A stretch of 64,000 nucleotides of DNA from DASQMT01 sp963839615 (GCA_963839615.1 CAWIVY010000005.1:124001-188000), one strand, 5' to 3'. Positions 42,051 through 50,318 are shown, counted from the stretch's first letter. Numbers and translations are program-made. The notes: a model not told the origin generated them from the sequence alone.

Positions 42051-43883
42051 GTGCTCAAGAAGGGACTGCTCAAGGCGCTGGTCTTGCTGCCGGCGCTCGC
42101 GGCGGTTCCCGCGCCGCCCGCGCAGGCGGATGCCGCCCGGCCGCGCCACTGGCAGATCGCCTCGCCGCACCACCGCCTGACCGCGGAGATCCGGTTCCAC
42201 GGCGATGCCGCGCCGCTGCAGGCGACGATCCGCCGCAGGGGCCGGATCGCCCTCTCCTCGTCGATCGGGTTCGGCACGACGACGCGCTGCCTGCCGATGG
42301 GCTTCTCGTTCTCGCGCGCCCGCGAGTCGACCACGTTCGAGCGCTACCGGACGCGCTCGGGCAAGCGGCGCGAGCACCGCGAGCTCGCTCGCCGGCTCGT
42401 GCTGGAGTTCGAGCAAGGCCACTCGGTGATGACCGTCGAGCTGAAGCTGACCGACGACGGGTTCGCCTACCGCATGGCCCTGCGCGGCCCGGCGCGCTCA
42501 CGGCTGACGAAGGAGTGCAGCTCGTTCGCTGCGCCGCCGGAGAGCCGGGCATGGCTGCAGCGGTTCACCGCTGCCTACGAGGGCCCGTACGTGCCGACGC
42601 TGCTCGGCGCCGCCGCGCCGGGGCCGCTCGGCTTCCCGGCGCTGCTCAACACGGGCAGCGCGTGGGTGCTGCTGAGCGAGAGCAGCGCCGGCCGCGGGCA
42701 GCCGGGCTCCCACCTGGAGCTGTTTCCCGGCGGTGTGCTCGCCGTGTCGCGGCCCAGCCAGGCACCCGGGCTCGCGGAGGTGCGCACGTCCTGGCGCGTG
42801 GCGGTGATCGGCACGCTGGCGACGATCGTGGAGTCCGACCTCGTCGACGATCTCGCCGCGCCGGCGTCCTCGCAGAGCTGGTCGTGGGTGCGCCCCGGGC
42901 GGGTGGCCTGGTCATGGTGGGCGGACAGCGCGAGCCCCGCGAGCTTCGAGCGCCAGAAGGACTACGTCGACTTCGCAGCCCGCGCCGGCTGGGAGTACGT
43001 GCTCGTCGATGCCGGCTGGGATCCGGCCTGGGTCCCGGCGCTCACGGCCTACGCGCGCCGGCGCCACGTCGGCGTGCTGCTGTGGTCGCGCTGGGACGCG
43101 CTGCGGCCCGCGGCGCAGCGCGACGCGCTGCTGAGCCGCTGGCGCTCCTGGGGAATCGCCGGCGTGAAGCTCGACTTCATGCACTCGGACTCGCGCCAGC
43201 GCATGGGCTGGTACCGCGGCGTCGCGCGCGCCGCGGCCGAGCGCCGGCTGCTCGTCAACTTCCACGGCTCGACCGTGCCGCGGGGGATGTCGCGGACCTG
43301 GCCGAACGTGCTGACGATGGAGGGCGTCGTCGGCGCGGAGACATACAAGGGCCAGGCGCCGGTCACGCCGGTGCACAACGCCACGCTGCCGTTCACGCGC
43401 AACGCGATCGGCCCGATGGACTACACGCCGGTCACCTTCTCCGCCCAGCGCCGCCAGACCAGCGCGGCGCACGAGCTCGCGCTGTCCGTCGTCTTCGAGT
43501 CGGGCCTGCAGCACTTCGCCGACAGCCCCGAGGGCTACGCCGCCGTGCCGCAGGGGCTGCGCTGGCTGCGCGGCGTGCCGGTCGCGTGGGACGAGACGCG
43601 GCTGCTGAGCGGCTACCCCGGCGCCCGGGCCACGATCGCCCGCCGCCGCGGCCGGCGCTGGTACGTGGGATCGATCGAGGCGGGCGCGGGCCGGTCGGTG
43701 AGGCTGCCGCTGGACTTCCTCCTGCCGGGACGGCGCTACGTCGCCCGCACGATCGAGGACGCGACCGGCGGCGGGCTGCGCGTCCGGACGCGGCGCGTGA
43801 CGTCGAAGCGCGTCCTGCGCCTGGACGTCGGCCGGGCGGGCGGCTTCGTGGCGCGCTTCAAGCCCGTGCGCAAGCGGCGCTGA
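42051..43883 (+). CDS. Secreted GH97-type glycoside hydrolase
   Basis: 610 residues with a signal peptide (LLKALVLLPALAAVPAPPAQA). The GH97 layout is visible: an N-terminal beta-supersandwich (SPHHRLTAEIRF), a TIM barrel (WSWWADSASPASFERQKDYVDFAARAGWEYVLVDAGWDPAW, GVKLDFMHSDSRQRMGWY, LVNFHGSTVPRGMSRTWPNVLTMEGVVGAETY) and a C-terminal beta domain with a basic tail. The Asp in GVKLDFMHSD is in the place of the nucleophile of the retaining alpha-galactosidase-like subgroup. It hydrolyses alpha-glucosidic or alpha-galactosidic bonds outside the cell. It follows the ECF/anti-sigma pair, which may control it. Confidence 0.85.
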   Translation: MLKKGLLKALVLLPALAAVPAPPAQADAARPRHWQIASPHHRLTAEIRFHGDAAPLQATIRRRGRIALSSSIGFGTTTRCLPMGFSFSRARESTTFERYRTRSGKRREHRELARRLVLEFEQGHSVMTVELKLTDDGFAYRMALRGPARSRLTKECSSFAAPPESRAWLQRFTAAYEGPYVPTLLGAAAPGPLGFPALLNTGSAWVLLSESSAGRGQPGSHLELFPGGVLAVSRPSQAPGLAEVRTSWRVAVIGTLATIVESDLVDDLAAPASSQSWSWVRPGRVAWSWWADSASPASFERQKDYVDFAARAGWEYVLVDAGWDPAWVPALTAYARRRHVGVLLWSRWDALRPAAQRDALLSRWRSWGIAGVKLDFMHSDSRQRMGWYRGVARAAAERRLLVNFHGSTVPRGMSRTWPNVLTMEGVVGAETYKGQAPVTPVHNATLPFTRNAIGPMDYTPVTFSAQRRQTSAAHELALSVVFESGLQHFADSPEGYAAVPQGLRWLRGVPVAWDETRLLSGYPGARATIARRRGRRWYVGSIEAGAGRSVRLPLDFLLPGRRYVARTIEDATGGGLRVRTRRVTSKRVLRLDVGRAGGFVARFKPVRKRR

Positions 43884-43886
43884 CGG

Positions 43887-44315
43887 TCACACCGGCAACG
43901 TGAAATGGCGGCCGGCGATGTCGAGCACGACCGGCTCGCCCACCCGCGCCGCCAGCGTCAGCGGGAGCTCGGGGTCCCGCGTCGGGAACGTGGCCGTGGC
44001 GACGGAGCGGCCGCCGAGCGCGCGGGCCAGCGCGAGCACCGAGTCGGCAAGGAGCTGCACGCTGCCGAGCGGCGCCGCGAGCTCGCCGGTCTCCGGGTCC
44101 GCGCTCAGCGCGCTCGCCGGCACGGCGCGCAGGTCCGGCAGGGGGAGCGCCGCCGCAGCGGGCGCCGGCCCCGCGCTCCGGGTCGCATCCCCCTCGGTCA
44201 CCTGCATCCTCCCGTCCTCGAGCCGTTCCACCACGAGCGGCGGGTCGCTGTCGAGCAGCACGACGACGCGCTCGGCGCCCGCGCGGGTCGCGAAGTCGTG
44301 CACCGTCGCAAGCAC
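43887..44315 (-). CDS. Small protein of unknown function, divergent from ATP-grasp
   Basis: About 142 residues from a GTG. It is rich in Ala, Leu and Pro without membrane segments. The N-terminus HDFATRAGAERVVVLLDSDPPLVVERLEDGRMQVTEGD and C-terminus ELPLTLAARVGEPVVLDIAGRHFTLPV suggest a small alpha/beta domain and a beta-rich end. The frame stays open upstream without a start codon, so the N-terminus is uncertain. It is divergent from the ATP-grasp/GCS2 pair by only 81 bases and may belong with it. No family is recognised. Confidence 0.5.
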   Translation of the reverse strand: MLATVHDFATRAGAERVVVLLDSDPPLVVERLEDGRMQVTEGDATRSAGPAPAAAALPLPDLRAVPASALSADPETGELAAPLGSVQLLADSVLALARALGGRSVATATFPTRDPELPLTLAARVGEPVVLDIAGRHFTLPV

Positions 44316-44396
44316 GGCGGGGAGTTGGTCGGCGGCGTTCGGCGTGCGACCATTCTGCCGCGTCTGCCCGCGACGGCGTTCGGGTACGCGACGGGC

Positions 44397-45743
44397 GTGA
44401 ACGCGCTCCCCGGCTACAGCTCGGCGACCTTCGACGACGCCGTTGCCGCGGACGGGAGCATCCGTCCCGCCGCGCGCGAGGCGATGGAAGCGGTGCTCGC
44501 GCAGGACCTAGCGGCGCTCGCCACGGGGGTGCGCGAGGAGATCGCCGCGCTCGGCATCACGTTCGGGTCGGTCGACGGCGACGAGCACTGGCACGTCGAC
44601 CCGGTCCCGCGCGTGATCGCGAGCGCCGAGTGGGAGCCGATCGCGGCCGGCCTCGCGCAGCGCGTGCGAGCACTCAACGCGTTCGTGGCCGACGTCTACG
44701 CGGACCGCCTGATCGTCGCCGAGGGCGTGCTGCCGCAGCGCGTGCTCGACAGCGCCGAGAACATCGAGCCCGCGATGGCGGGCGTACGCCCGGGTAACGG
44801 CGTCTGGATCGGCATCGCCGGCCTCGACCTCGTGCGCGGACACGACGGCGAATGGCTCGTGCTCGAGGACAACGTGCGCACGCCGAGCGGGTTCGCCTAC
44901 TGGGTCGCCGCGCGCGCCGCCGTGCTGCGCGGACTCGACGTGCGCACCCGTCCCGTGCCGCTCGACGGCATGCCCGCCGCCCTGCGCCGCGTCTTCGGCG
45001 ACGGCCGCGTGGTCGTGGTCACCGACGGGCCGGACAACGCCGCCTACTGGGAGCACGAGTGGGTCGCCCGCGAGCTCGGGCTGGCGCTCGTGACGCCGGC
45101 CGACCTCGAGCTGCGCGGCGAGCGCCTCATGCACGACGGCGAGCAGGTCGACGGCGTCTATCGCCGGACGAATGCCGACGAGGTCGACTCCGACGTCGGC
45201 GCTCTGCTCACGCCCGCCCTGCGCGCCGGCAGCATCCGCATGGTCAACTGCTTCGGGACCGGCATCGGCGACGACAAGCTCGCGCACGCCTACGTCGAGG
45301 ACATGATCCGCTTCTACCTCCGCGAGGCGCCGCTGCTGGGCCAGGTCGAGACGTTCGACCTCGGCGTGCCGGACACGCTCGAGCGCGCCCTCGACGTGTT
45401 CGACGAGCTCGTGATCAAGGATCGCGGCTCCTACGGCGGCGTCGGCGTCGTCATCTGCCCGCACGCCGAGCGCTCCGACGTCGAGGAGCTGCGGGAGCGC
45501 GTGCGCGCGGCGCCGGCCGACTTCATCGCGCAGCGACTGGTCGGGCTCTCGACCCACCCGACCGTGATCGGGAACGAGCTCTGCCCGCGGCACGTCGACC
45601 TGCGACCCTACGCGCTGATGTCCGCGCCCGAGACCGTCGAGGTGCTCCCAGGCGGTGTGACGCGCGTGGCGCTCGACGCTGGCGCGCTCGTCGTCAACTC
45701 GTCCCAGAACGGCGGCGCGAAGGACACGTGGGTATTGCCGTGA
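44397..45743 (+). CDS. Circularly permuted ATP-grasp protein (type 2)
   Basis: 448 residues, GTG start. The hallmark motifs of the circularly permuted ATP-grasp family (DUF404/407) are present: LDLVRGHDGEWLVLEDNVRTPSGFAYW, DGVYRRTNADEVDSD, MVNCFGTGIGDDKLAHAYVEDMIRFYL, VIKDRGSYGGVGVVI and VDLRPYALMS. ATP-grasp enzymes form amide or peptide bonds through acyl phosphates. Members of this subfamily are found with GCS2-like ligases, alpha-E proteins and transglutaminases in predicted peptide-synthesis clusters. Here the GCS2 gene overlaps directly (GTGA). The substrate is unknown. Confidence 0.9.
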   Translation: MNALPGYSSATFDDAVAADGSIRPAAREAMEAVLAQDLAALATGVREEIAALGITFGSVDGDEHWHVDPVPRVIASAEWEPIAAGLAQRVRALNAFVADVYADRLIVAEGVLPQRVLDSAENIEPAMAGVRPGNGVWIGIAGLDLVRGHDGEWLVLEDNVRTPSGFAYWVAARAAVLRGLDVRTRPVPLDGMPAALRRVFGDGRVVVVTDGPDNAAYWEHEWVARELGLALVTPADLELRGERLMHDGEQVDGVYRRTNADEVDSDVGALLTPALRAGSIRMVNCFGTGIGDDKLAHAYVEDMIRFYLREAPLLGQVETFDLGVPDTLERALDVFDELVIKDRGSYGGVGVVICPHAERSDVEELRERVRAAPADFIAQRLVGLSTHPTVIGNELCPRHVDLRPYALMSAPETVEVLPGGVTRVALDAGALVVNSSQNGGAKDTWVLP

Positions 45744-46939
45744 CCGGCCTGCCTCGCTGGGCGGAGTGGAATCCGGAGACCGCCGCGGCGCCGTGGACGG
45801 TCGGCGTCGAGGAGGAGGTGATGATCCTCGACCCGCATGACTGGTCGCTCGCGTCGCGGGTCGACGAGGTCCTCGCGGAGCTCCCGCCGGAGGTCGCCGA
45901 CCAGGCCGCGCCCGAGACGCACGGATCGGCGCTCGAGCTGTTCAGCGCGCCGCATGCGACGGTCGCGGCCGCGATCGACGAGCTGGCATCCCTGCGCGCA
46001 GCGCTCGCCGCCGGCCTGGCGCCGCTCGGGCTCCGCGCCGCCGCCTCCGGGACGCATCCGTTCGCGCAGTGGAGAGAGGTCGAGGTCTCGCCGGGCCCGC
46101 GCTACCGCTCGATCTACGACTCGATGCGCGAGCTCGCGCGGCGCGAGCCGACGTTCGCGCTGCACGTCCACGTCGCGGTGCCCGACGCCGAGTCGGCGGT
46201 GCGCGCGCTGCGCGGGCTGCGCGTGCACGTCCCGCTGATGCTCGCGCTCGCGGCCAACTCACCCTTCTGGCAGGGCCGCGACACCGGCCTGGCGTCGGCT
46301 CGCGTGCCGATCTTCGGCACGTTCCCGCGCGTCGGCATCCCGCGCCAGTTCGCCGACTACGCCGAGTACGTCGAGGCGGTCGACGTGCTGCTGCGCTGCG
46401 GCGCGTTCCCCGAGCCGACGTTCCTCTGGTGGGACGTCCGGCTGCAGCCGAAGCTCGGCACGATCGAGGTGCGGATCATGGACTCCCAGACCCGCGTCGG
46501 CGACAACGCCGCGCTGGCGGCGCTCGTGCAGTGCGCGGTGCGGCTGGAGGCGACGGAGGGATACGTCGACGAGGCGATCGCGGCGCGGCCCGAGGTGCTC
46601 GACGAGAACCGCTTCCTCGCGACGCGCGACGGGATGCGGGCGGAGTTCATCGACCCGCAGCACGACCGGCGGCGGCCGGCGCGCGACATCCTCGGCGAGC
46701 TGCTCGCCGCGTGCGGCCCGCACGCCGCCGCGCTGGACTGCAAGGCCGAGCTGGCCGCGGTGGCGGCGCTCGCCGCCGAGCCCGGCGACCACCGCCAGCG
46801 GCTGCTGGCCGGGGTGCACCAGGGCGAGCCGGCCGGTCCCGGCCTCGGGATGCTCGTCGGCGCGCTCGCCGCCGAGTTCACCGCTGACGCGCGGCCCGCC
46901 GGGCCTCGATCTCATGCGGGTTCCGCGCATAGCCCTTGA
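45740..46939 (+). CDS. GCS2-family carboxylate-amine ligase
   Basis: 399 residues, GTG overlapping the ATP-grasp stop. The glutamate-cysteine ligase type 2 (YbdK-like) features are VGVEEEVMILDP, ETHGSALELFSAPHATVAAAI, AASGTHPFAQW, FALHVHVAVPDAESAVRAL, LMLALAANSPFWQGRDTGLASAR, LWWDVRLQPKLGTIEVRIMDSQTR. It should join an amine to a gamma- or alpha-carboxylate using ATP. Bona fide GshA-type glutathione synthesis is unlikely in this lineage; together with the ATP-grasp it probably makes a short peptide or amide. It overlaps the convergent HExxH gene by about 60 bases. Confidence 0.9.
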   Translation: MTGLPRWAEWNPETAAAPWTVGVEEEVMILDPHDWSLASRVDEVLAELPPEVADQAAPETHGSALELFSAPHATVAAAIDELASLRAALAAGLAPLGLRAAASGTHPFAQWREVEVSPGPRYRSIYDSMRELARREPTFALHVHVAVPDAESAVRALRGLRVHVPLMLALAANSPFWQGRDTGLASARVPIFGTFPRVGIPRQFADYAEYVEAVDVLLRCGAFPEPTFLWWDVRLQPKLGTIEVRIMDSQTRVGDNAALAALVQCAVRLEATEGYVDEAIAARPEVLDENRFLATRDGMRAEFIDPQHDRRRPARDILGELLAACGPHAAALDCKAELAAVAALAAEPGDHRQRLLAGVHQGEPAGPGLGMLVGALAAEFTADARPAGPRSHAGSAHSP

Positions 46940-47237
46940 AGACGTAGGAGAGCCACATCCGCAGGCGATGGTCCTGGTCCTGCCATACGTGGCAGAGCTC
47001 GTGCGTGATGAGATCGTCCGAGACCTCGGCGAGCGGGCGCTTGAGCAGGATCAGATGGCCCATGTTGTAGCCAACGAACCGCCGGAACCAGGGCAGCCGG
47101 AACAACCACGGGACGTGCAGGATCCGCACGCGGTCGATCCGCAACGGCTCGGGGTAGAGCGCCATCCGCTCGAGCCGGGCGGCGGCGCGGGCGAGCACGA
47201 CCCGCTCCGCCCTGCCCTGGCCGCGGCGGCCGAACAC
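46878..47237 (-). CDS. Small HExxH metalloprotease-like protein
   Basis: 119 residues, GTG start. The C-terminal half has DDLITHELCHVWQDQDHRLRMWLSYVFKGYARNPHEIEARR: a zinc motif His79-Glu-x-x-His83 and a downstream NPHEIEA that could give the third ligand, as in several DUF4157-like proteins. The N-terminal half is amphipathic (RIDRVRILHVPWLFRLPWFRRFVGYNMGHLILLKRPLAE). It is encoded six bases after the AAA+ ATPase and so likely shares a transcript. A peptidase role is inferred from the motif only. Confidence 0.75.
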   Translation of the reverse strand: MFGRRGQGRAERVVLARAAARLERMALYPEPLRIDRVRILHVPWLFRLPWFRRFVGYNMGHLILLKRPLAEVSDDLITHELCHVWQDQDHRLRMWLSYVFKGYARNPHEIEARRAARQR

Positions 47238-47242
47238 CGGAC

Positions 47243-49201
47243 CTAGCCGGCCAGCGCGACCAGCCGGGCGCGGCGTTCCTCGTCGAGCTCGCCGAGCAGC
47301 GGCGCGATGTGCGCGGCCAGCGCCTCGCGCGCCAGCGTGCCCTCGCCGGCCGGCGACGCGGCGTTGCGCTGCGCTGCGAAGCGTGCCGCGGCGAGGAACG
47401 CGCCCGTGCCGACGGGCCCGAGGTCGCGCGCCCCGAGCAGGCGCTTCACGGCCGCCGCGGCGGCCGCGTCGCCGCCGGCCGCGGCATCGATCGCGGCCGC
47501 GAGGTCCGGCTCCGCCGGCGGCGGCACGTCGACGTGGGCGAAGCGCCGCACCAGCGCGGCCGAGCCGGCGAGGCCCCCGGCCGCCGCGGTCGCGACGATG
47601 CGCCATCCGTGCGGCGGCGCGGTCTCGCCCTCGGGCAACTCGACGGGAACGCCGGCGAGGAACGAGGAGAGGTCGCCGAGCGCGCGGTCCAGCCGCGCGC
47701 GGTCGAGCTCGTCGATGATCAGCCAGCGTCCGCGCGAGGCCGCGTCGACCACGACTCCGCGCTCCCATTCGTCGTCGCCCGGGCGGCCGACCGTGTCGCG
47801 GCCCGACCAGCGGTGCGCGGCGGTCACGAGCGTGGCCCCGGTCGCCTTGCCGGACTGGGCGGCGGCCTTCGCGACCGCCAGCGCCAGCGTCGTCTTGCCG
47901 CAGCCGGCCGGCCCGACGAGCACGACGTGCCCGCCGGCCAGCGCCGCGGCGACCGCCGCGTAGACGCCCTCGGGCAGACGCAGCCCGGCCTCCTGCGCCG
48001 CGGCACGGATCGCGGCGGCGGGCACGAGCGCGCCCGCGGGAGCCGGGCGCGGCGGGGCGGCCGGCGCCGGCGCGGGCGCGGCTGCCGGCGCGGGCGCAGC
48101 GGGCGGCGCGGGCGCAGGCGCAGGCGGCGTGGCGCCGACAGCCGCGCTCGGCCTGGTCTCGCCGCCCGCGGGCGGCGCTGCGGGCTCGGGCGCGACAGGC
48201 GCGTCCGCGGTCGGCGCGGCCGGCGCCGCAGCGGCCGGCACGGGCGTCTCGACCGCCGGCGGCTCGGCGCCGACGGCCTGGTAGGCCTGCGTGCGGTCGC
48301 TCGGCGTCGCCGCCTCCCAGACGTCGGCCGGAGGCTTCGGCGGCGGCGCCGGCGCCGCAGGCTCGGGCTGCGCCGCGACGGGTGCCGGCGCGGCGCCCGG
48401 GGACGGGCCCGCACCCGGCCCTACGTCCTCGTACTCGTCCTCGTCCACGACTGCGGGCGCCGGCTCGGCCGCCGGCGCTCCGGCCACCGGCGCGGGCGTC
48501 TCGCCCACCGGTGCGGGCGGCGGCGCAGTGGCGGCGGACCACTCCGCCTCGCCCTCGCGCACGGCCGCCTCCAGCCCGCCGGGGTTGACCTGCCCGGCGA
48601 TGTCCTTCAGCGACATGTGGATCGGCAGCGTCAGCTCGTCCCGCGTCTGCTGCCCGGTCGCCGTCAGGCGCCGCTCGCCGTCGATCAGCTCGAGGTCGGT
48701 GAGGAAGTCCGTGTAGCGCTTGCCCTGCGACTCGAACGTGTTGTCGTTGTCCCAGCCGGCGCGGCCGAGGTAGTTCAGCGCGCGCCCGAAGTCGAGCATC
48801 GAGGCGCGGAAGTCGGCTGGGTTGGACGCGTAGAGGCTGAGCCCCACCGCGGTGCCGTGGAAGATCGAGTCCGTCATGTGGCGCTCGCGCAGCAGTCGCC
48901 GCAGCCACTCGGCCTGCGCGGACGCGACCTCGAACGGCTTGCTCGCGTCGCTCGCGCGCACGTAGCGCTTGCCCATGTCGGTCAGCTCGACCGTCCCGCG
49001 GTCCTCGTTGAGCAACCCGGCCGCGCGTGCGAACGAGACGAACTGCCGCGTGCGGCCGAGCGCGTTCTCGAGTCCGGGAGGGAACAGCTCCTCGATCGTG
49101 AACTCGGTGACGAACTCGTCGAGCCGGAGGCGCTCGCGCTGACCGATCGCGCGCAGCAGGCCGTGCGCGTCGCCGAGGCGGGGGGCGGGGATGGGACGCA
49201 T
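47243..49201 (-). CDS. McrB/MoxR-like AAA+ ATPase with long Ala/Pro linker
   Basis: 652 residues in three parts. Residues ~1-205 form a helical domain with winged-helix-like pieces (QRERLRLDEFVTEFTIEELFPPGLENALGRTRQFVSFARAAGLLNED, VELTDMGKRYVRASDASKPFEVA). Residues ~215-425 are an Ala/Pro-rich, low-complexity linker of about 210 residues with acidic patches (VVDEDEYEDVG). Residues ~430-640 are an AAA+ module with Walker A VLVGPAGCGKTTLALAVAKAA, Walker B WLIIDELDRARLDRALG and the sensor region WRIVATAAAGGLAGSAALVRRFAHVDVP, as in McrB/MoxR-like ATPases. Its partner is probably the HExxH protein encoded next. Function unknown. Confidence 0.8.
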   Translation of the reverse strand: MRPIPAPRLGDAHGLLRAIGQRERLRLDEFVTEFTIEELFPPGLENALGRTRQFVSFARAAGLLNEDRGTVELTDMGKRYVRASDASKPFEVASAQAEWLRRLLRERHMTDSIFHGTAVGLSLYASNPADFRASMLDFGRALNYLGRAGWDNDNTFESQGKRYTDFLTDLELIDGERRLTATGQQTRDELTLPIHMSLKDIAGQVNPGGLEAAVREGEAEWSAATAPPPAPVGETPAPVAGAPAAEPAPAVVDEDEYEDVGPGAGPSPGAAPAPVAAQPEPAAPAPPPKPPADVWEAATPSDRTQAYQAVGAEPPAVETPVPAAAAPAAPTADAPVAPEPAAPPAGGETRPSAAVGATPPAPAPAPPAAPAPAAAPAPAPAAPPRPAPAGALVPAAAIRAAAQEAGLRLPEGVYAAVAAALAGGHVVLVGPAGCGKTTLALAVAKAAAQSGKATGATLVTAAHRWSGRDTVGRPGDDEWERGVVVDAASRGRWLIIDELDRARLDRALGDLSSFLAGVPVELPEGETAPPHGWRIVATAAAGGLAGSAALVRRFAHVDVPPPAEPDLAAAIDAAAGGDAAAAAAVKRLLGARDLGPVGTGAFLAAARFAAQRNAASPAGEGTLAREALAAHIAPLLGELDEERRARLVALAG

Positions 49202-49341
49202 GAGCGCACCGTACCGGCGCGCCGCGCCTCCGGTCCAGCCCCCGTGGCCGACGGAGGCACGGCCGGCCGGCTGCCCGGTCCGGCCGCGCTCCCGCCGCCG
49301 GGGGGGCGGCCGAGCACAAGACCGCTGACCTACACCTGAAA

Positions 49342-49605
49342 TCAGGCGGCGAGGGCGAGTTCGGGCACCGCGTCACCACACGCGAGACCCAGCGCCTCGG
49401 ACGCCGAGAGCCGCTCGACCAGGGACCCGTCCATGTACGTCACGTCGGCCCAGACACGGCCGAGCACGGCGTCAACCTCGTAGTGGAGCTCGAGGCCGGA
49501 GTCGGACAACTCCCGAGCCCGCTTCCACGCGACTTCGATCTGCTGCAGCACCTCAGGCGGCGGGCCGGCCGGCAGATCGTAGATCGTCGAGCGAAAGCGG
49601 GGCAT
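49342..49605 (-). CDS. Small protein of unknown function
   Basis: 87 residues. The ATG at 49605 has an AAGGA ribosome-binding site eight bases upstream. The sequence reads MPRFRSTIYDLPAGPPPEVLQQIEVAWKRARELSDSGLELHYEVDAVLGRVWADVTYMDGSLVERLSASEALGLACGD: one helix, then beta strands. No membrane segments. A longer frame upstream would include the hairpins and is not credible. No family is recognised; it is single-gene. Confidence 0.65.
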   Translation of the reverse strand: MPRFRSTIYDLPAGPPPEVLQQIEVAWKRARELSDSGLELHYEVDAVLGRVWADVTYMDGSLVERLSASEALGLACGDAVPELALAA

Positions 49606-49649
49606 CGGGGGCAGTCCTTTCAGGAAGGCGGAGCAGCTGCACTCACACC

Positions 49650-49690
49650 ATCGGGCCGAACGGCCCGATTGCCAATGGGGTGCGAACCCC
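49650..49690 (-). terminator. Two tandem hairpins after the Cys-repeat gene
   Basis: Downstream of the Cys-repeat gene (minus strand) lie GGGGT-gcga-ACCCC (49690-49677) and then ATCGGGCC-gttc-GGCCCGAT (49669-49650). Both arms are perfect. Placed between that gene's stop and the small gene at 49605, they are likely to act as a terminator and possibly as part of the small gene's leader. Confidence 0.55.
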
Positions 49691-49698
49691 AAGCGCGG

Positions 49699-50226
49699 CT
49701 ACGCGTCCGACGCGTCGGATTCCCCGAGCTCCTTGGCGGTCGCGGAGACGCACTTGCCGAACGCGTTCTTCTTCTCGCCGTACGCGAGCGCGAAGGCGGC
49801 GGCCTCGTCCTTCTTCATCGCCTTGCAGGTGTCGGCGGCGGAGACGCGGTCCTCGGTCTCCTCCTCGGCGGCGGCCTTGGCCTTGCCGGAGACGCACTTG
49901 CCGTAGGCGTTGCGCTTGTTCGCGTTGGTGCCGTACTGCTCGTTGAACGCCTCGACGCCGGCGTCACGCTCGGCCTTGCACTCCTGGGCGGCGTTTTCGA
50001 GCTCGGTCTCGGCAACGACGCCGTTCTTGGCGAGGCAGGCCTTCTTCGCCTTGGCCATGCTCTTGACGGCGCCGTAGGTCAGCTTGAACTTCTTCGCGCC
50101 CATCTCGGACTTCTCGGTCTTGCAAGCCTTGACGGCGAGATCGGTCGGAGAAGGTGTGCTCTCCTGCGCCAGGGCGGCGGCGGGGAGGACGAGCGCCACG
50201 ACGGCGCCGAGTAGCCACTTACGCAT
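49699..50226 (-). CDS. Secreted protein with three Cys-containing repeats
   Basis: 175 residues with a signal peptide (KWLLGAVVALVLPAAALA). The mature protein has three repeats of about 35 residues, each starting with a CK.E/M..-type cysteine and ending in a YG....K...CVS-type cysteine: ACKTEKSEMGAKKFKLTYGAVKSMAKAKKACLA; ECKAERDAGVEAFNEQYGTNANKRNAYGKCVSG; TCKAMKKDEAAAFALAYGEKKNAFGKCVSATA. Two cysteines per repeat suggest internal disulfides. The lysine-rich helical repeat is common in Thermoleophilia-like genomes; function unknown. The start region carries a tandem duplication (see findings). Confidence 0.75.
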   Translation of the reverse strand: MRKWLLGAVVALVLPAAALAQESTPSPTDLAVKACKTEKSEMGAKKFKLTYGAVKSMAKAKKACLAKNGVVAETELENAAQECKAERDAGVEAFNEQYGTNANKRNAYGKCVSGKAKAAAEEETEDRVSAADTCKAMKKDEAAAFALAYGEKKNAFGKCVSATAKELGESDASDA

Positions 50227-50242
50227 GAGACCACTTACGCAT
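50215..50242 (-). repeat. Tandem duplication of a start-codon region
   Basis: On the minus strand ATGCGTAAGTGG occurs twice with a 16-base period. The first copy (50242-50231) follows an AGAGGAG ribosome-binding site but opens only a 7-codon frame, MRKWSHA followed by TAA at 50221-50219. The second copy starts the 175-residue Cys-repeat protein at 50226 in another frame. The stop of the first frame overlaps the second start region, which would allow re-initiation. Confidence 0.75.
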
Positions 50243-50318
50243 GATTTGCTCCTCTTTTTGGGAGTTCGGGTCCGATGCATGTTGAAACGACGCTGGACCG
50301 TGCGGGTTGGCAGGTGAG

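Noticed and set aside
47243..49201. McrB-like restriction/defence ATPase
   Set aside because: The motor is McrB/MoxR-like but no nuclease partner or defence gene is adjacent, and the neighbours are not defence-like; the role is left open.
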